Source of the DNA: Orthonyx spaldingii
Lineage: Eukaryota; Chordata; Aves; Passeriformes; Orthonychidae
DNA length: 64,000 nucleotides
Assembly (NCBI GenBank): GCA_013397795.1
Contig: VZTJ01002533.1
Span: 521,317-585,316 of the forward strand
Direction: 5' to 3'
Under the pieces are notes generated by a model that saw only the letters and a list, made by a program, of their open reading frames with translations, did no database searches and was not told where the DNA came from. Position 1 is the stretch's first letter; the number at the start of each line of letters is the position of its first letter. The translations under genes were made by a program, and so were the position numbers. Positions 11,492-22,274 of the stretch are shown here, piece after piece.

Positions 11492-12290
11492 TGACACTGG
11501 TGGGTAAGTGCTGGCCAAGGGCCAAGCTCCCATCCAGCTGCTGTCTCAGTCACCCCTCGTCAAGAGATCAGGTGGACATAATAGGATGGAAAAATCTCTC
11601 TGTTCAAGATAAAGACAGGGAAATCACTTTCCAATTGCCACCATGGGCAAAACAGACTTGGCTTGGGGAAAAGTGTCTTGATCTATTATTAGTTATATTA
11701 GATTCAGGTAATCAGAAACAAAGGCAAAAAAAAGCCTCCATTCCTTCCCCTTTCCCAAACCCAGCTTCCCCCCTTCACTACCAGCTCCTCTCCCCCAAGG
11801 GTACAGGGATGGGACTGTGGTTGGTCCCTCACAACCCCAGCATGGGCTGGGCTGTTTCCCTGGCAAAAGCCCTTCAGGGACAGCTGTTCCCAGTGAGGAT
11901 CTCCCCATCTGTGTCCACATTCTGTGGTTCCAAGGGTTTTCTGCCTCCAGCCTCCTCCTTTCACACTGGAATGAAACTGCTCCTCTCCAGGACAGTCATC
12001 GAGGTACACGAAGGAGTTTTTGTTCCATAATGTTTTTAGATACTGAGTTCTTCTTTGCTTTCATGCCCCATAACTCTTTCCAGTGTGAAAAACCCCACAA
12101 ATGCCTCTTGCCAGCCTCTCTTCCTACGCACACCCATTCCCAACCCTTTCCTCTCAATGGGACTGAAGAGCCAGCTGTGAATGCCGTATTTCCCAAAAAT
12201 GGTGCAATGCTTTCTGAATGGCTCAAGCAGAGGCTTCCTCTGAGATGGCTGGACAAATGTGCCTTGGAATTCTTGCTAAGAATTGTAAAG
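11492..12290 (-). mobile_element. Avian ERV solo LTR (minus), degraded
   Basis: About 11500-11850 reads, in reverse complement, like the R/U5 and neighbouring part of a very common bird ERV LTR. The markers on the plus strand are AAAGACAGGGAAATCAC, a GGGCAAAACAGACT word, CTTGGGGAAA, and then C-rich runs (about 11745-11800) followed by GGGACTGTGGTTGGTC. The family's poly(A) signal appears altered, with AATAAT on the minus strand near 11680-11690. The left edge is placed at a TG at 11492; the right edge is uncertain because the U3 part beyond about 11850 is too diverged for me to place. A 179-codon open frame inside it is not a gene. No internal viral region was seen on either side, so it is probably a solo LTR. 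Confidence 0.6.
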
Positions 12291-15200
12291 AAGGACAAAG
12301 ACCAAGGATGTGAGTTTAGGTAAACTGTCCTTTACATCTGTGGAGCAAATATCCCCACTCTATATAGTCAGAAACTGGGAATAAAGGCACTGCAATAAAA
12401 TCTCCAGGTGGTGTTAAAAGCAGAGGAATCATGGATGCCAAAGTGGACAGGCAAATACTACAAGGAACTCGATGGAATAGGAACATGGGAAGAGAAACAA
12501 TTGAATTATATTGAGGAAAATGCGAAATCTGATCTGGGTGCATTGAAGGAAAACTCATCCTAAACATCCTCCTGCTAATAGAAAGGAAAAGCCTGAGAAA
12601 AATCTAAGCCGAACCTAAAAAATCTACGAAAAACTCCACAAGCAAGGAGATTTTCCTGGTACTCCCAACCTTGCTAATCTAGGAATTTGAGAGGGGTTGT
12701 GTTTGCCTGGGAGGTGATGAGGAAGGATGGGATAATGGAGAACGCCTCTGCCTCCAGCATCCTCAAGTGCTATGTGCACACACTCAGCTTCCACTCAATG
12801 CAATTTCATTTAGGTTGTTGTCCCACCTCCCCATGACACAGGAGTCATGTTTCTCCTGGAGAGACTCTCCCAGGTGACTCCCTGCTAAATTTCCTGTATT
12901 GTAAGGGTCAAGCAATAATTATAAAGACATATCAGGAGAGGCACTGATTTAAAGAAACATCAAGGAAAAGATGTGATTCTTCTGGCAATGAAATTGTGAA
13001 GAACAGCTCAAAGAGGAAGATGAAAAAATAGTTACCAAAACAGGAAATGTGAGCTTTGAAAAAGGAGTCAGAACTGCTAAAGTTGTTTTTAGCAGAAAAC
13101 AGTTTATAGAACAGATTCTTTTCTGAACAAAACTGATATGTGCAATTAGAGCTGGTCAGAAGATAAGGCAGTTTAGCTTTTTAAAAAACAAAAATCTTGC
13201 AAAGAATTGATCTGAAATGTTATTCAGGGTCAGATCCATCACCCCTCCATCTCTGCTGCTTTATATCTGGGACTTCCAGGCCTCCAGGCACCAAGGAAGA
13301 CAACTTCACCTCAGCCAGAATCACATCACATAGTTGGTTTTTCTCCTGATATCTGATCTGAACTAACATCCCCACTAGAAATTGCCAGTTTAAATCATCA
13401 ATTGCTAATGATTAAATTAGCCTAGCCCTAGTTAGCTATCTAAACATTCAATCCCATTTGGAATTACGTTTATGATCTGTCTGATTGGTGAAGCATAGGA
13501 AAATGCCCTGGATCATTTTGTGATGATGAGAAAAACTAAATGTTTGTGAAAAACAAAAAGCTTTTCACTTTGCAGAGATGAAACGAAAAAATCCATGTTG
13601 AGGATAGGTTGCTTTTATTTCTATTTGAGAGAATGTGATGAAATAAAGCCCAAACAACTCAAAACATCAACAGGGCTAGAATATTTGGGGAAAAAATGAA
13701 AGACTATTTTTTTATTGACAAACAATATGAAGAAAAAATATTCATACTGTTCCAACTCTTCAAAAGCAGTTCTATTTATAACTGGAGAGAGGCAAAGATG
13801 CATTTAAATGTGGATACAGGATGTGTTCTCATTTCTGCAGTTTGTGAAGGCTTTGCCTGATTTCTCCAAAATGAAACACTGGGCAAGCAGGTAGGGTCTA
13901 ATTCTTTACCAGCATAACCCTTTTATCAACAATGAAGTCACTGGACCTATGACAATTTATGCCAGTGGAGATTTGCTTCATGATACTCCAAAGCTCCTAA
14001 CCTTTGGTGTGTAGAAGGAAGTAGCTCTTTTAGCAAGTTTACTGCAAACAGCTCAGCTGCTGTGTTGGGCAGTCCTTTTGTTATATCCATCTTCAGCACT
14101 GTTCAGTGGATGTAAGTCAATTATTAAGTCCCCTCTCCCTGCTTGCAGCTTAGTTCCATTTAGCCTTCATCCAGAAATACAGTTCTTTTTATTCTTTGCA
14201 CTCATGATATGCAGTCATTTTAATGTCAAAGAAGCTTATAGATAAACATACATATTCGTATGTTTGGCTGGGTTAAGCATTATTCTGGCACTAAATACAA
14301 GGTGCTAAATTACAGGATTTGAGTCTGCTGGGGTTTATATTGTTTTTTCTAGAGGGTCATTTCACAGCTCCATACATGTAAGACGAAGTAGATGCAGATA
14401 AAGAGTATTGGACTGCAGAAAAATGTGAAATTGAGCTTTCAAGTGAATTATTATTTTAAATTAGATTTCAGTGACCCCTTCCATGGAATACTCCAGGTAC
14501 TATACATTGTTTTGGATTTCAAAGTGCAGTCCATTCCCTAACAGATGATACTCTATCCACACTGGAAAACTGTGTAAGACATCCTACCAAAGACACAGGA
14601 GCACAAGACGCTTTGTATGGCCTTATTTTGTGGTGTGACATCATCTGGTAATTCTTAATCTCCCCTGTTAACAAGACCTACGTCAGGTGTTAAGCTCCTG
14701 TATTTCATTTGTAATCAGTCGTTCACTCCACAGAACAGCTTTTACTGACAAGTAATTAATTTCTTTATTGAATCAGTCACTAATCTGTCTGACAGCATTT
14801 GGGCCACAATCATATCTTGAAGTAACTAAGCACAACTAAAACTGTTTCTAAGTTGGTTTTGACTTAACCTTTCCCCTAGTCTGGTCTGCCTTCCCCAGCT
14901 GTATGATTTTTGAAACACCCACAGCTGCAACTGAAGTGAGTAGATGAAATCCTGGCTTCCAGCTGCCAAGCTCTTACTGACCTCAGTTACAAAAAAAAAA
15001 AGGATTTTACCTACTGGCAGTCGTTCAGCACCTTTGAAAATCATTGATTTAACAAATGGCCAAAGGTCAGAGAAAGGACCAGACCTCTGTAGGGTCTAAC
15101 TCCCAGTGTGGCCCTGGAAGCACAAGGTGCTTTCTTGTACCATGTCACAGATTTTTCTGTCATTTCTAAGCCTTTTTTCCCTTGTACATGTTGGACTGGG

Positions 15201-16966
15201 GAAGGAGCCTGGCAATATCCTGATTAAGTTGCAAACATGCATCAGCTCCTTTACCCTGCAGTACAAGGGAATTTAAACATTCTGAGAAGAAAAATGTCTC
15301 CAGGCAGGAGGCAGAAAAAAAAGGGTAAGTTTTCAGAAACTCCAGCTGTAAAAGAAAAGTGAAAAACACAAGCTCTTAAGGGTATGAAAGGTTCAAGAGG
15401 GTAGGAACACTGGTGCCTTGAGATTTAAAGAAGGGCTGTGTTGGCTTAATAGAAACTTACCCCAGCTTTTTTCCTACTTTGAGAATGGGGAACATTACCT
15501 ACAAAAGGAAAGAAAGGAGAAGTCTGGGTGCTTTGAAGGTAGTTAAGTGTGCTTACCTACTGGGGAAAGAGGGAAAAGGGAGAGCCAGCTTGTGACAGTT
15601 GGCAGTGCATCCAAAAGTGAGTTGCTGTTGGCTCTGGGAGGCCAGCAAGGTTTTCTTGATCTAGTTTGACAAGTAATTTTGCTAATTCAAAGGTTATATC
15701 CTTGGTTTTCTTGGCAAATATTGGGCTGCAGAAACTGATCCTTGGGTTTTGAGGAGAAGGTTGTTAATGTGGCAGCACAGAGAACAGATCTTTGATTACC
15801 AGGATGAAAAAGATGGGAAGCTGTAGAGAAAACATGCCTAATCCAGATCCTGTGCCTATCAGTATAAACACTGCTTTACTTGAGATTAACACTGCCATGA
15901 ACCACTTCACTCTTGATATTTTTCACTACCTTCTGCCCACCAAGTGTTTATGTTCTCTCTCTCCTTGCTGAGCACCAAAAAAAAAGTGCCATTCATACTT
16001 GCATTTGTGCACTCAATGTGCAAAAATCCATCTTTGTGGTGCCTTATAGGACCTTTGACCTCTGAGAAACTGTTGAGTAATGAAATTCCCCACTACTTTC
16101 CATGAAAAAAGTGTATAGTGAGAGTATAGCAGTTTGGTATCCAAGGTGTTCCAACATAAGGGCTGCTGGAAGGATTGCAGGAGGCTTTAATTTACTATGT
16201 CATCCATCCTTCATCACTTCAAACTCTACAGTAGTGGAATATAATAAAAAGTGAGCTCCGAAAAACTGAGCTCCTATAAACTTTATGCTTTGAACACAAG
16301 TCCTCTCAGATAAACATCATATTCTACAGCCCCTACTTGTGCTGTGGGGTTCCTCCTGTGGGCATCTGAGGCACATGTGGAATGAGAAAAATGTGAGTGT
16401 GGTTAGGACTTGAGCTACCAGCACTATACAGGTATGAACTGACCCATCAAAAGGACAGGAGGATGCCTTCACCATTTCCATGACCCTGAAGACTGGTGCT
16501 ACCTTAGCATAAGTAGAAAATAATGAATTCTGTAAAGGTCTACTTATAAATTTGTGACTACTGAAAGAGAAACCAGGTCTTGTTCTCTCCTGTCAAGCTG
16601 GATACATGCGGGTTACCTGTGCCTTCGGTCTATATTTAGTCATGATTTAATTTGCACATGGTGAGAAGGAATTTTTGGCATTTGCTCTGTGGGTTGGCAG
16701 GCTGTCAAGTAACTCTAGAATTCACTGAGTCTAGAAGAGGCTCTGGGCTGACCTGCCACAAGTAAATGATGTTGTTTTTCTTAATCAGTCCACCAGAACT
16801 GGTATCTTGAGTATCCTTAATCTAATTTTCTTGCATGCTGGAGTCTGACAAATATAATAATGGTATTTTTTACTCATTTGCAATAGTGCTTTTCTTTCAA
16901 TGGTATTAAAATGCCCCTCAAATGCCAAACTTCTTTGTGAAAATATTAATGTATCAGTTTTAGTAA
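12291..16966. other. Non-coding DNA, no gene seen
   Basis: AT-rich sequence with no recognisable exon or transposon. About 13390-13445 is dense in ATTA/TAAT words of the kind homeodomain proteins bind. Open frames stay at or below about 80 codons. Confidence 0.4.
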
Positions 16967-16988
16967 TATAACTAAATATTTAGTTATA
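16967..16988. repeat. Perfect 22-bp AT-rich palindrome
   Basis: The arm TATAACTAAAT is followed at once by ATTTAGTTATA. There is no loop, and pairing stops at the next base on each side (A versus G). Confidence 0.95.
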
Positions 16989-18029
16989 GCTGCCTATCTC
17001 CCAGGGGTTTTGTGAAGCTTGTTTAATTGAGGTTTGAACTGTCATTATTCGTGAGATGAGATTATCTATCATTCATGAGCTTTCAGCTGAATACCAGTTT
17101 GTTTGGAAGAGAGAATGCTGGCAAATCCTGAAAGTTTCATGATTTTCATCACAAATAATTATTCTTCCAAATATTCGCTCTGTATAGTTTGTTATTTATT
17201 ACTTGCTGTTCATTACCCACAGTTTGTCATTTTTTATATTCCTGTCTGAAAAACTCAGTCACCTAGTCAGGTACCAGAAATAACAGTAAGTGACTTCCAT
17301 GACCATTCATGCACCATAAGTAACATATACAGGAACTTGCACAATCAAAGCAAGAAGAGCATGAATAATGTGCAGACAAAAGTTGTTTACATGAGTTATT
17401 CCATGAGTATTTATGAACTAGAGACACATTTGTAGAAATTAGATCAGAGTGCAAGGAGAAAAGCAGAGCCAAATTTGCTGGAATTCAATTTCTACCCACA
17501 GTTTATTACTGTGCTGGAGTTACAGATAGGTAAACTCTAAGTTCAGGTGAGTCACACAGAGTTGTGCAGCGAACTGGTGGGACTAGAAGGGAAATGGCAA
17601 CTTGGTGACACTTCAAGCCTGCATGGCAATGCCTTCCCTGCCTCCCAGCAGGCTGCTGTGCTGTGATCCCTGCTAGGCTGAACTGCAGATCTGCAGCCAT
17701 CACCAACCTGTCATTAGATTCACCTACATTCTGCACTAGCGGCTTCCTCTGAGTTTCCCATCACGGCGTGGGAGAAGCTCCTCATGCGCCAAAGGCAGGA
17801 TGACTGTGGGAGGAATCCATGCTATGCACTGCAGGAACTTCAAATCTGTCTCAGGATCAAGAAGGCTTGTGGCTCAAATACTGTCTGTGTTTCCAGCTAG
17901 CAGAGGTCTGGGCTGTTGTAAAATACCCACTAATTCACCCAACATGTCTGTTGTAATTTCTCAGAGCACCCAAATGGATGGATGTGAAAGTGGAGTTTCC
18001 CTCATTGACCCTTTTTTTTTTTTTTGGCA
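16989..18029. other. Non-coding DNA, no gene seen
   Basis: No recognisable coding or mobile sequence. A poly(T) tract (18011-18025) lies immediately before the LTR. Confidence 0.4.
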
Positions 18030-18799
18030 TGTTGTCAGGGTTTAACCTCAGCTGGCAACTAAGTACTCTTCAGCAGCTTGCTCACACTCCTCTACCTGCA
18101 GAGGGATTGGGAAGAGAATTGGAAAAGAAAGACAAAAATCATGAGTTAAGAGCAGTTAGATAATTGAAATAAAGGAAGAAGGAGAAGAAGGAGAAGGAGA
18201 AGGAGAAGGAGAAGGAGAAGGAGAAGGAGAAGGAGAAGGAGAAGGAGAAGGAGAAGGAGAAGGAGAAGGAGAAGGAGAAGGGAAGGAGAAGGAGAAGGAG
18301 AAGGAAAAGAAGAAGGAGAAGAAGAAGAAGGAGAACAAGAACAAAAAGAAGAAGGAGAAGAAGAAGAAGAAAGAGAAGAAAAAGAAGAAGAAGAAGAAGA
18401 AAGAGAGAGAGAGAGAGAGAGATAAAACCCTAGAGACAGAGTAATAAAACCCAAGGGAAACAAGTGATGCACAATAAAAATTGTTCACCAGCCACTGACC
18501 ACTGCCCAGCCTGTCCACCAGCAGCAATTGTCCCCTCACGGCCAGTTTATGTACAGGACATGACATCCTATGGTGTGGAATATCCCTTTGTCCAGTTCAG
18601 GCCACCTCTCCTGACCTTACTCCCTCAGGGCCCTGGCAGAGCATGGGACACTGCAAAGTCCTTGATTTAGAGTAAGAACTACTGAGCAACAACCAAAACA
18701 TCAGTTTATTATCAACACTATTTTAATACTAAATCCAAAACACAGCACTGTACCAGATACTAACAGTACTATTAACTCTGTCCCAGTGAAATGAGAGCA
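18030..18799 (-). mobile_element. Avian ERV solo LTR (minus) with internal GA expansion
   Basis: The plus strand begins TGTTGTCAGGGTTTAACCTC and GCTGGCAACTAAG, and ends with ACATCAGTTTATTATCAAC, TACTAAATCCAAAACACAGC and TTAACTCTGTCCCAG, finishing in CA. This is the reverse complement of a very abundant bird ERV LTR, from the U5 end (left) to the U3 start (right), so the LTR faces the minus strand. Middle markers are GTGATGCACAATA at 18465-18477 and TGACATCC with ATATCCCTTTG at about 18560-18592. No clear target-site duplication remains. At 770 bp it is longer than I would expect because about 250 bp of GA-rich repeat grew in the purine-rich part. Confidence 0.85.
18173..18420. repeat. GA-rich homopurine array (GAGAAG/GAA/GA)n inside LTR
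   Basis: A run of nearly pure purine on the plus strand. It starts as a GAGAAG hexamer array (about 18180-18300), becomes GAA-rich (18300-18400) and ends in GA dinucleotides (18400-18421). The interruptions are rare (for example two C bases near 18335-18342). On the minus strand it produces long Ser/Pro, Phe/Ser or Leu-only frames that are not genes. Confidence 0.95.
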
Positions 18800-20673
18800 G
18801 TTGACCCAAAGTGGAGGTTTTTTTAAACATATATGAAAGTACAGCTTTTTCACTTACAGATTTCCTATGCATTTTTACATAGGCTGAGGATCACAGGGGG
18901 ATAAAGCTGCTCTGTATTATTTCCTCGTAGAAAACGCATCTTCTTACCCACAAAATTGAACAGGGACTTAGATTAAAGGCAGACAAGAGCCTAAGAGCAT
19001 AAGCAATGAATTAAAATCCCCTTTTGTCTTTCATCTGGCAATAAAATCCTGCCTCGTGTTTAAAAACGCAAATGTTGCATATTTAAAAGCAAAGATTGCA
19101 TGGGTTACACCGACCAGCTGCATAAATCCTAGTGGCCTTGGAAAATTAATGTTTTGTTTTAAACAAAGCTGAAGTTACTCATGTTATTTCACTCTATCAA
19201 TGGCGAGTACATTAACATTATCTAGTGTCTGCAAGCACACTATTAATTTACCTTGTACTGTCCCAATAGAGGGAAAAGAATTGTTCAAGGCAATGAGGCG
19301 TATCCACTTCCACTCCTTGGGACTCCTTACCTCCAAATAATCAATATTAATGTGGTGAAGGGAGGACAGAGAGGAGAAGGATTCTCTGACTGATTTATTA
19401 GCTAAAGCCACATCACAGTGGAATGAGAGTCTGAAGATTCTTTACTAGACTGAACAGAGACTCAATGGTTTATCAAGTGTGGAGTCACTGTCATAGTATC
19501 CACCCGAAGTCAGGATTAATGTGACATTTGCTAGCCAGGAGGCTGACAGATATAACTTTCCACTTTCAAAATGATACATTCTTGATTGTGGAAAAAAATT
19601 TAATATGTTCTTGAAAATACTTGTTTGCTCCAGTATCACCTTTTTTTTCTCATTAAGGAAAATGTTTCCTTACAGAAAAGCAGGTTGTTTTCTCTGATGA
19701 GAACTTCTTTTTGCCTACAGGTCAGAAGAACAGCACAACACACAGTTCTTAACAATATCTGAGGCAACTCCCTGGCAAAGTACAATTGGCAGGAAGTGAA
19801 AAAATGAATTCGTGGGGGAAATTTTTAAGTAACATGACCTGAATATTTCTTTTTAAATGATGGCAAAGTAATTGCCATAGAATGAACCTTTTGTCCTTTT
19901 GACCTTCAGCAAGCAAAAAGTTACTTTTAAAATTGCATTATGGTAGCAAATGCTGTAATCTATACATAGGCTGAAGTCAGAGAGGGATGTCAAGCACACT
20001 GTGGTAATACTGAAACATTTGGTTCTGGCTGTCCACAATAACACATGCTTCCACTTGAAGATATAGATAACAGTCACAAAAAAAGCTCAGCTAGGGGGAA
20101 AAAAGATGACTCAAACAGTGTCAGAAAAAACAGTTTATTTTCTCCATATTGCTAACAAGAGTAGAATACAGGTCTGAGTACTTAACTACCTACTGTAAGA
20201 TATGAAACACGGGTGATTAACTTTCTCCTTTTCTTTATTAATTATTATATCAAATTAAGATTAAAGAATGCCTAAACTCATGCCTATACACAAACACTTA
20301 TTATATGAGAAAGCACCACTGAGTGCTCATCAAATCTGCAGGTGGGGCTTTATAAAGAATGATGTCCCAAAGGTGGACCAGGCAAGGTGTTCATATTGTC
20401 CCTTAAATACTGTGGCCCAGGGGACACTTGGAGTTCACAGGAAAAGTAACGAGTGGGCGCTTTCAGGCTGGCATTAGAACACAAAGCAACTTGTAGAATG
20501 ATGACACAATTATGAAATGATGGGGGTGACAATCCAGGCTATGCAGTGGTGACAATGGGGAGGATTGAGGTGCTGTTGACCTCTCTGTGCTCTGCTTTTC
20601 TCGGTGCTGGAGAGAATTCATCCCCTGAGACAGCTGACATTTTTTGGGATGGTTTGTCACAGTGAAATATATA
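18800..20673. other. Non-coding DNA, no gene seen
   Basis: No exon or transposon recognised. It is AT-rich, with open frames of 75 codons or fewer. Confidence 0.4.
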
Positions 20674-20952
20674 TCATGGAATCATAGAAAGGTTTGAGAT
20701 GGAAGGGACCTTAAACATGATCTTGTTCCAGCACCTCTGCCATGGGCAGTGACACCTTCCATCAGACCTGGTTGCTCCAAGCCCCATCCAGTCTGGCCTT
20801 GAACACTTCCAGCGATGGGGCATCCACAACTTCTCTGGTCAAACTGTGCCAGCACCTCACCACCCTCACTGTAAAGAACTTCTTCTAATATCCAATCTAA
20901 ACCTGGCTTCTTTCAGTTAAACTGAAACTTCCTCCTTGTCCTGTCTCACCTT
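20674..20952 (-). mobile_element. CR1 LINE 3' end
   Basis: It starts on the plus strand with TCATGGAATCATAGAAAGG and continues through GGAAGGGACCTTAAA, GCCATGGGCAGTGACACC, GGGGCATCCACAACTTCTCT and CCTCACCACCCTCACTGTAA. This is the reverse complement of a CR1 3' region. About 280 bp remain. A CR1 subfamily with the same internal order occurs at 45792-46098. Confidence 0.95.
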
Positions 20953-22131
20953 GGTTTAAGTATCTGCAGTGTGGACTTTTATGTAACTTATCAACTTTCT
21001 TCAGATGTGTATTTTGGGATCAGAGGAACTGCACCCAAGGCTCAGCTCATTACAACACCTGTAGCCAAGCACAATCTGTTAAGGTTTATTCTTTGTGTCT
21101 TTTCACAACCTGAAGTGAGGACACTGTCCACTCCAAAGTGTGTACTGCGCTTTTTGTGTGTTGGTTAACAAAACATGAATCTGCCTGTAAATGCATGGCA
21201 GGTTTATGCGGCCAAAATGTGAGGATTTAAAAAAGTGAATCAAGGGGCCATAACTAAGAGTAATAGGATGATATTAAGTGACACAAGTGGTACAGTGAAT
21301 GTCAAGAAATGCTCCTGGGCAGTGCAGGCACTTGGACTGTGGAGGATGCTCTTGGGGGATGGACACTACAAAATGTGCCCTTAACGATATCTAAAAGGCA
21401 CAACACTGCGCTCACTGGTGCCCAGACTAAATGATATTGCAGGGGTTTACTGCCCTTTATTTTAGGTACTAGGCTCTAAATCATTGTTTAAAACCTATAT
21501 AACCTAATTCTTCTTTGGGGTAACTTATCTGAAGTTCTCAAGGGTGAAAATGAGCCCTCACAAATAGGAGAGAGTACTGCAGCACCTGGAGGTAACACTA
21601 AGAAACAACTGAGGTTTTCGTAACAGATAAATTCAGTTTGGTTTGAGACAGGAAATAATTCCATTTCTCCCTAGTTTCATGGAAATTACACCCTAGAAAA
21701 CTCCCCTGAAGGATATCCAGTTACAAATACTCTGTAAACAGAAAAAAATACCATGTACTGAGAGCTTATATCAAACTTCTCCCACCTGAGTCTAAGGATA
21801 AAGAAAAGAGGAAAGGCAGAAATCTCAATGAATATATCTTAAATTAAACACCTATTAAAAACATGTGATTTTAATATGTTTGCTTGGAAAAGAATATCTG
21901 TTTGAAACAGCTGCTGGAAACTGTTTTTTATTTCTTTATATATTCCTATCACTTCTAATTGTTTTGGTCCTCAGAAAGATTGATTATATTTATTTTCAAA
22001 TCCTGCTTTCTTGATATGCCTTGCACTTACACTGAGGAGAACTCAGCCTTAATTGTCAGAGATTGTCTGAGACTGATGGGTGCACCCAGTCTGTGTTTCA
22101 GAACTCACATCTTCAGTACTCACCAGGTGAA
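20953..22131. other. Non-coding DNA, no gene seen
   Basis: No exon, RNA gene or transposon recognised. Open frames are 65 codons or fewer apart from one that runs into the SINE. Confidence 0.4.
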
Positions 22132-22143
22132 TGACCCAGAGAT

Positions 22144-22155
22144 TTGCTCAGTTGG
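22144..22155 (+). promoter_or_regulatory. RNA polymerase III A box of the SINE
   Basis: TTGCTCAGTTGG differs from the usual tRNA A box TAGCTCAGTTGG at one position. Confidence 0.75.
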
Positions 22156-22188
22156 TCAGAGCATGGTGCTTGTAACACCAAGGTTTGT

Positions 22189-22199
22189 GGATTTAATCC
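22189..22199 (+). promoter_or_regulatory. Degenerate RNA polymerase III B box of the SINE
   Basis: GGATTTAATCC stands where GGTTCGATCCC is expected. The central TTCGA is changed to TTTAA, which should weaken TFIIIC binding. The change is partly what CpG decay would produce. Confidence 0.7.
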
Positions 22200-22274
22200 C
22201 TGTATGGACCATTCACTTAAGAGCTGGACTTGATGATCCTTTTGTGTCCCTTTCTACTCAGAATATCCTGTGAT

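Larger units (their letters stand above)
22132..22274 (+). mobile_element. tRNA-Ile/CR1 composite SINE (TguSINE1-like)
   Basis: The first 80 bp align with a tRNA-Ile gene: a D-arm TTGCTCAGTTGG, then CAGAGCATGGTGCT, ACACCAAGG and a T-arm. The anticodon region has drifted (TTGTAA where tRNA-Ile genes have TAATAA). From 22211 the tail TTCACTTAAGAGCTGGACTT, GATGATCC, TCTACTCAGAATATCCTGTG is CR1-like 3' sequence, which lets a SINE borrow CR1 machinery. This head and tail combination is described for TguSINE1 in zebra finch and related passerines. Substitutions in the B box show an old, probably silent copy. Confidence 0.88.

Noticed and set aside
11491..12030. 179-codon open frame, longest in the window
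   Set aside because: It lies inside an ERV LTR, shows no domain, is overlapped by other long frames on both strands, and its composition follows the C-rich LTR.
18146..18566. Minus-strand Leu-rich and Ser/Pro/Phe-rich frames of 108 and 136 codons
   Set aside because: They are translations of the GA-rich array; homopurine repeats lack stops in several frames.
22132..22211. Functional tRNA-Ile gene
   Set aside because: The B box is altered, the anticodon region has drifted, acceptor pairing is poor, and a CR1 tail follows directly: a SINE head.
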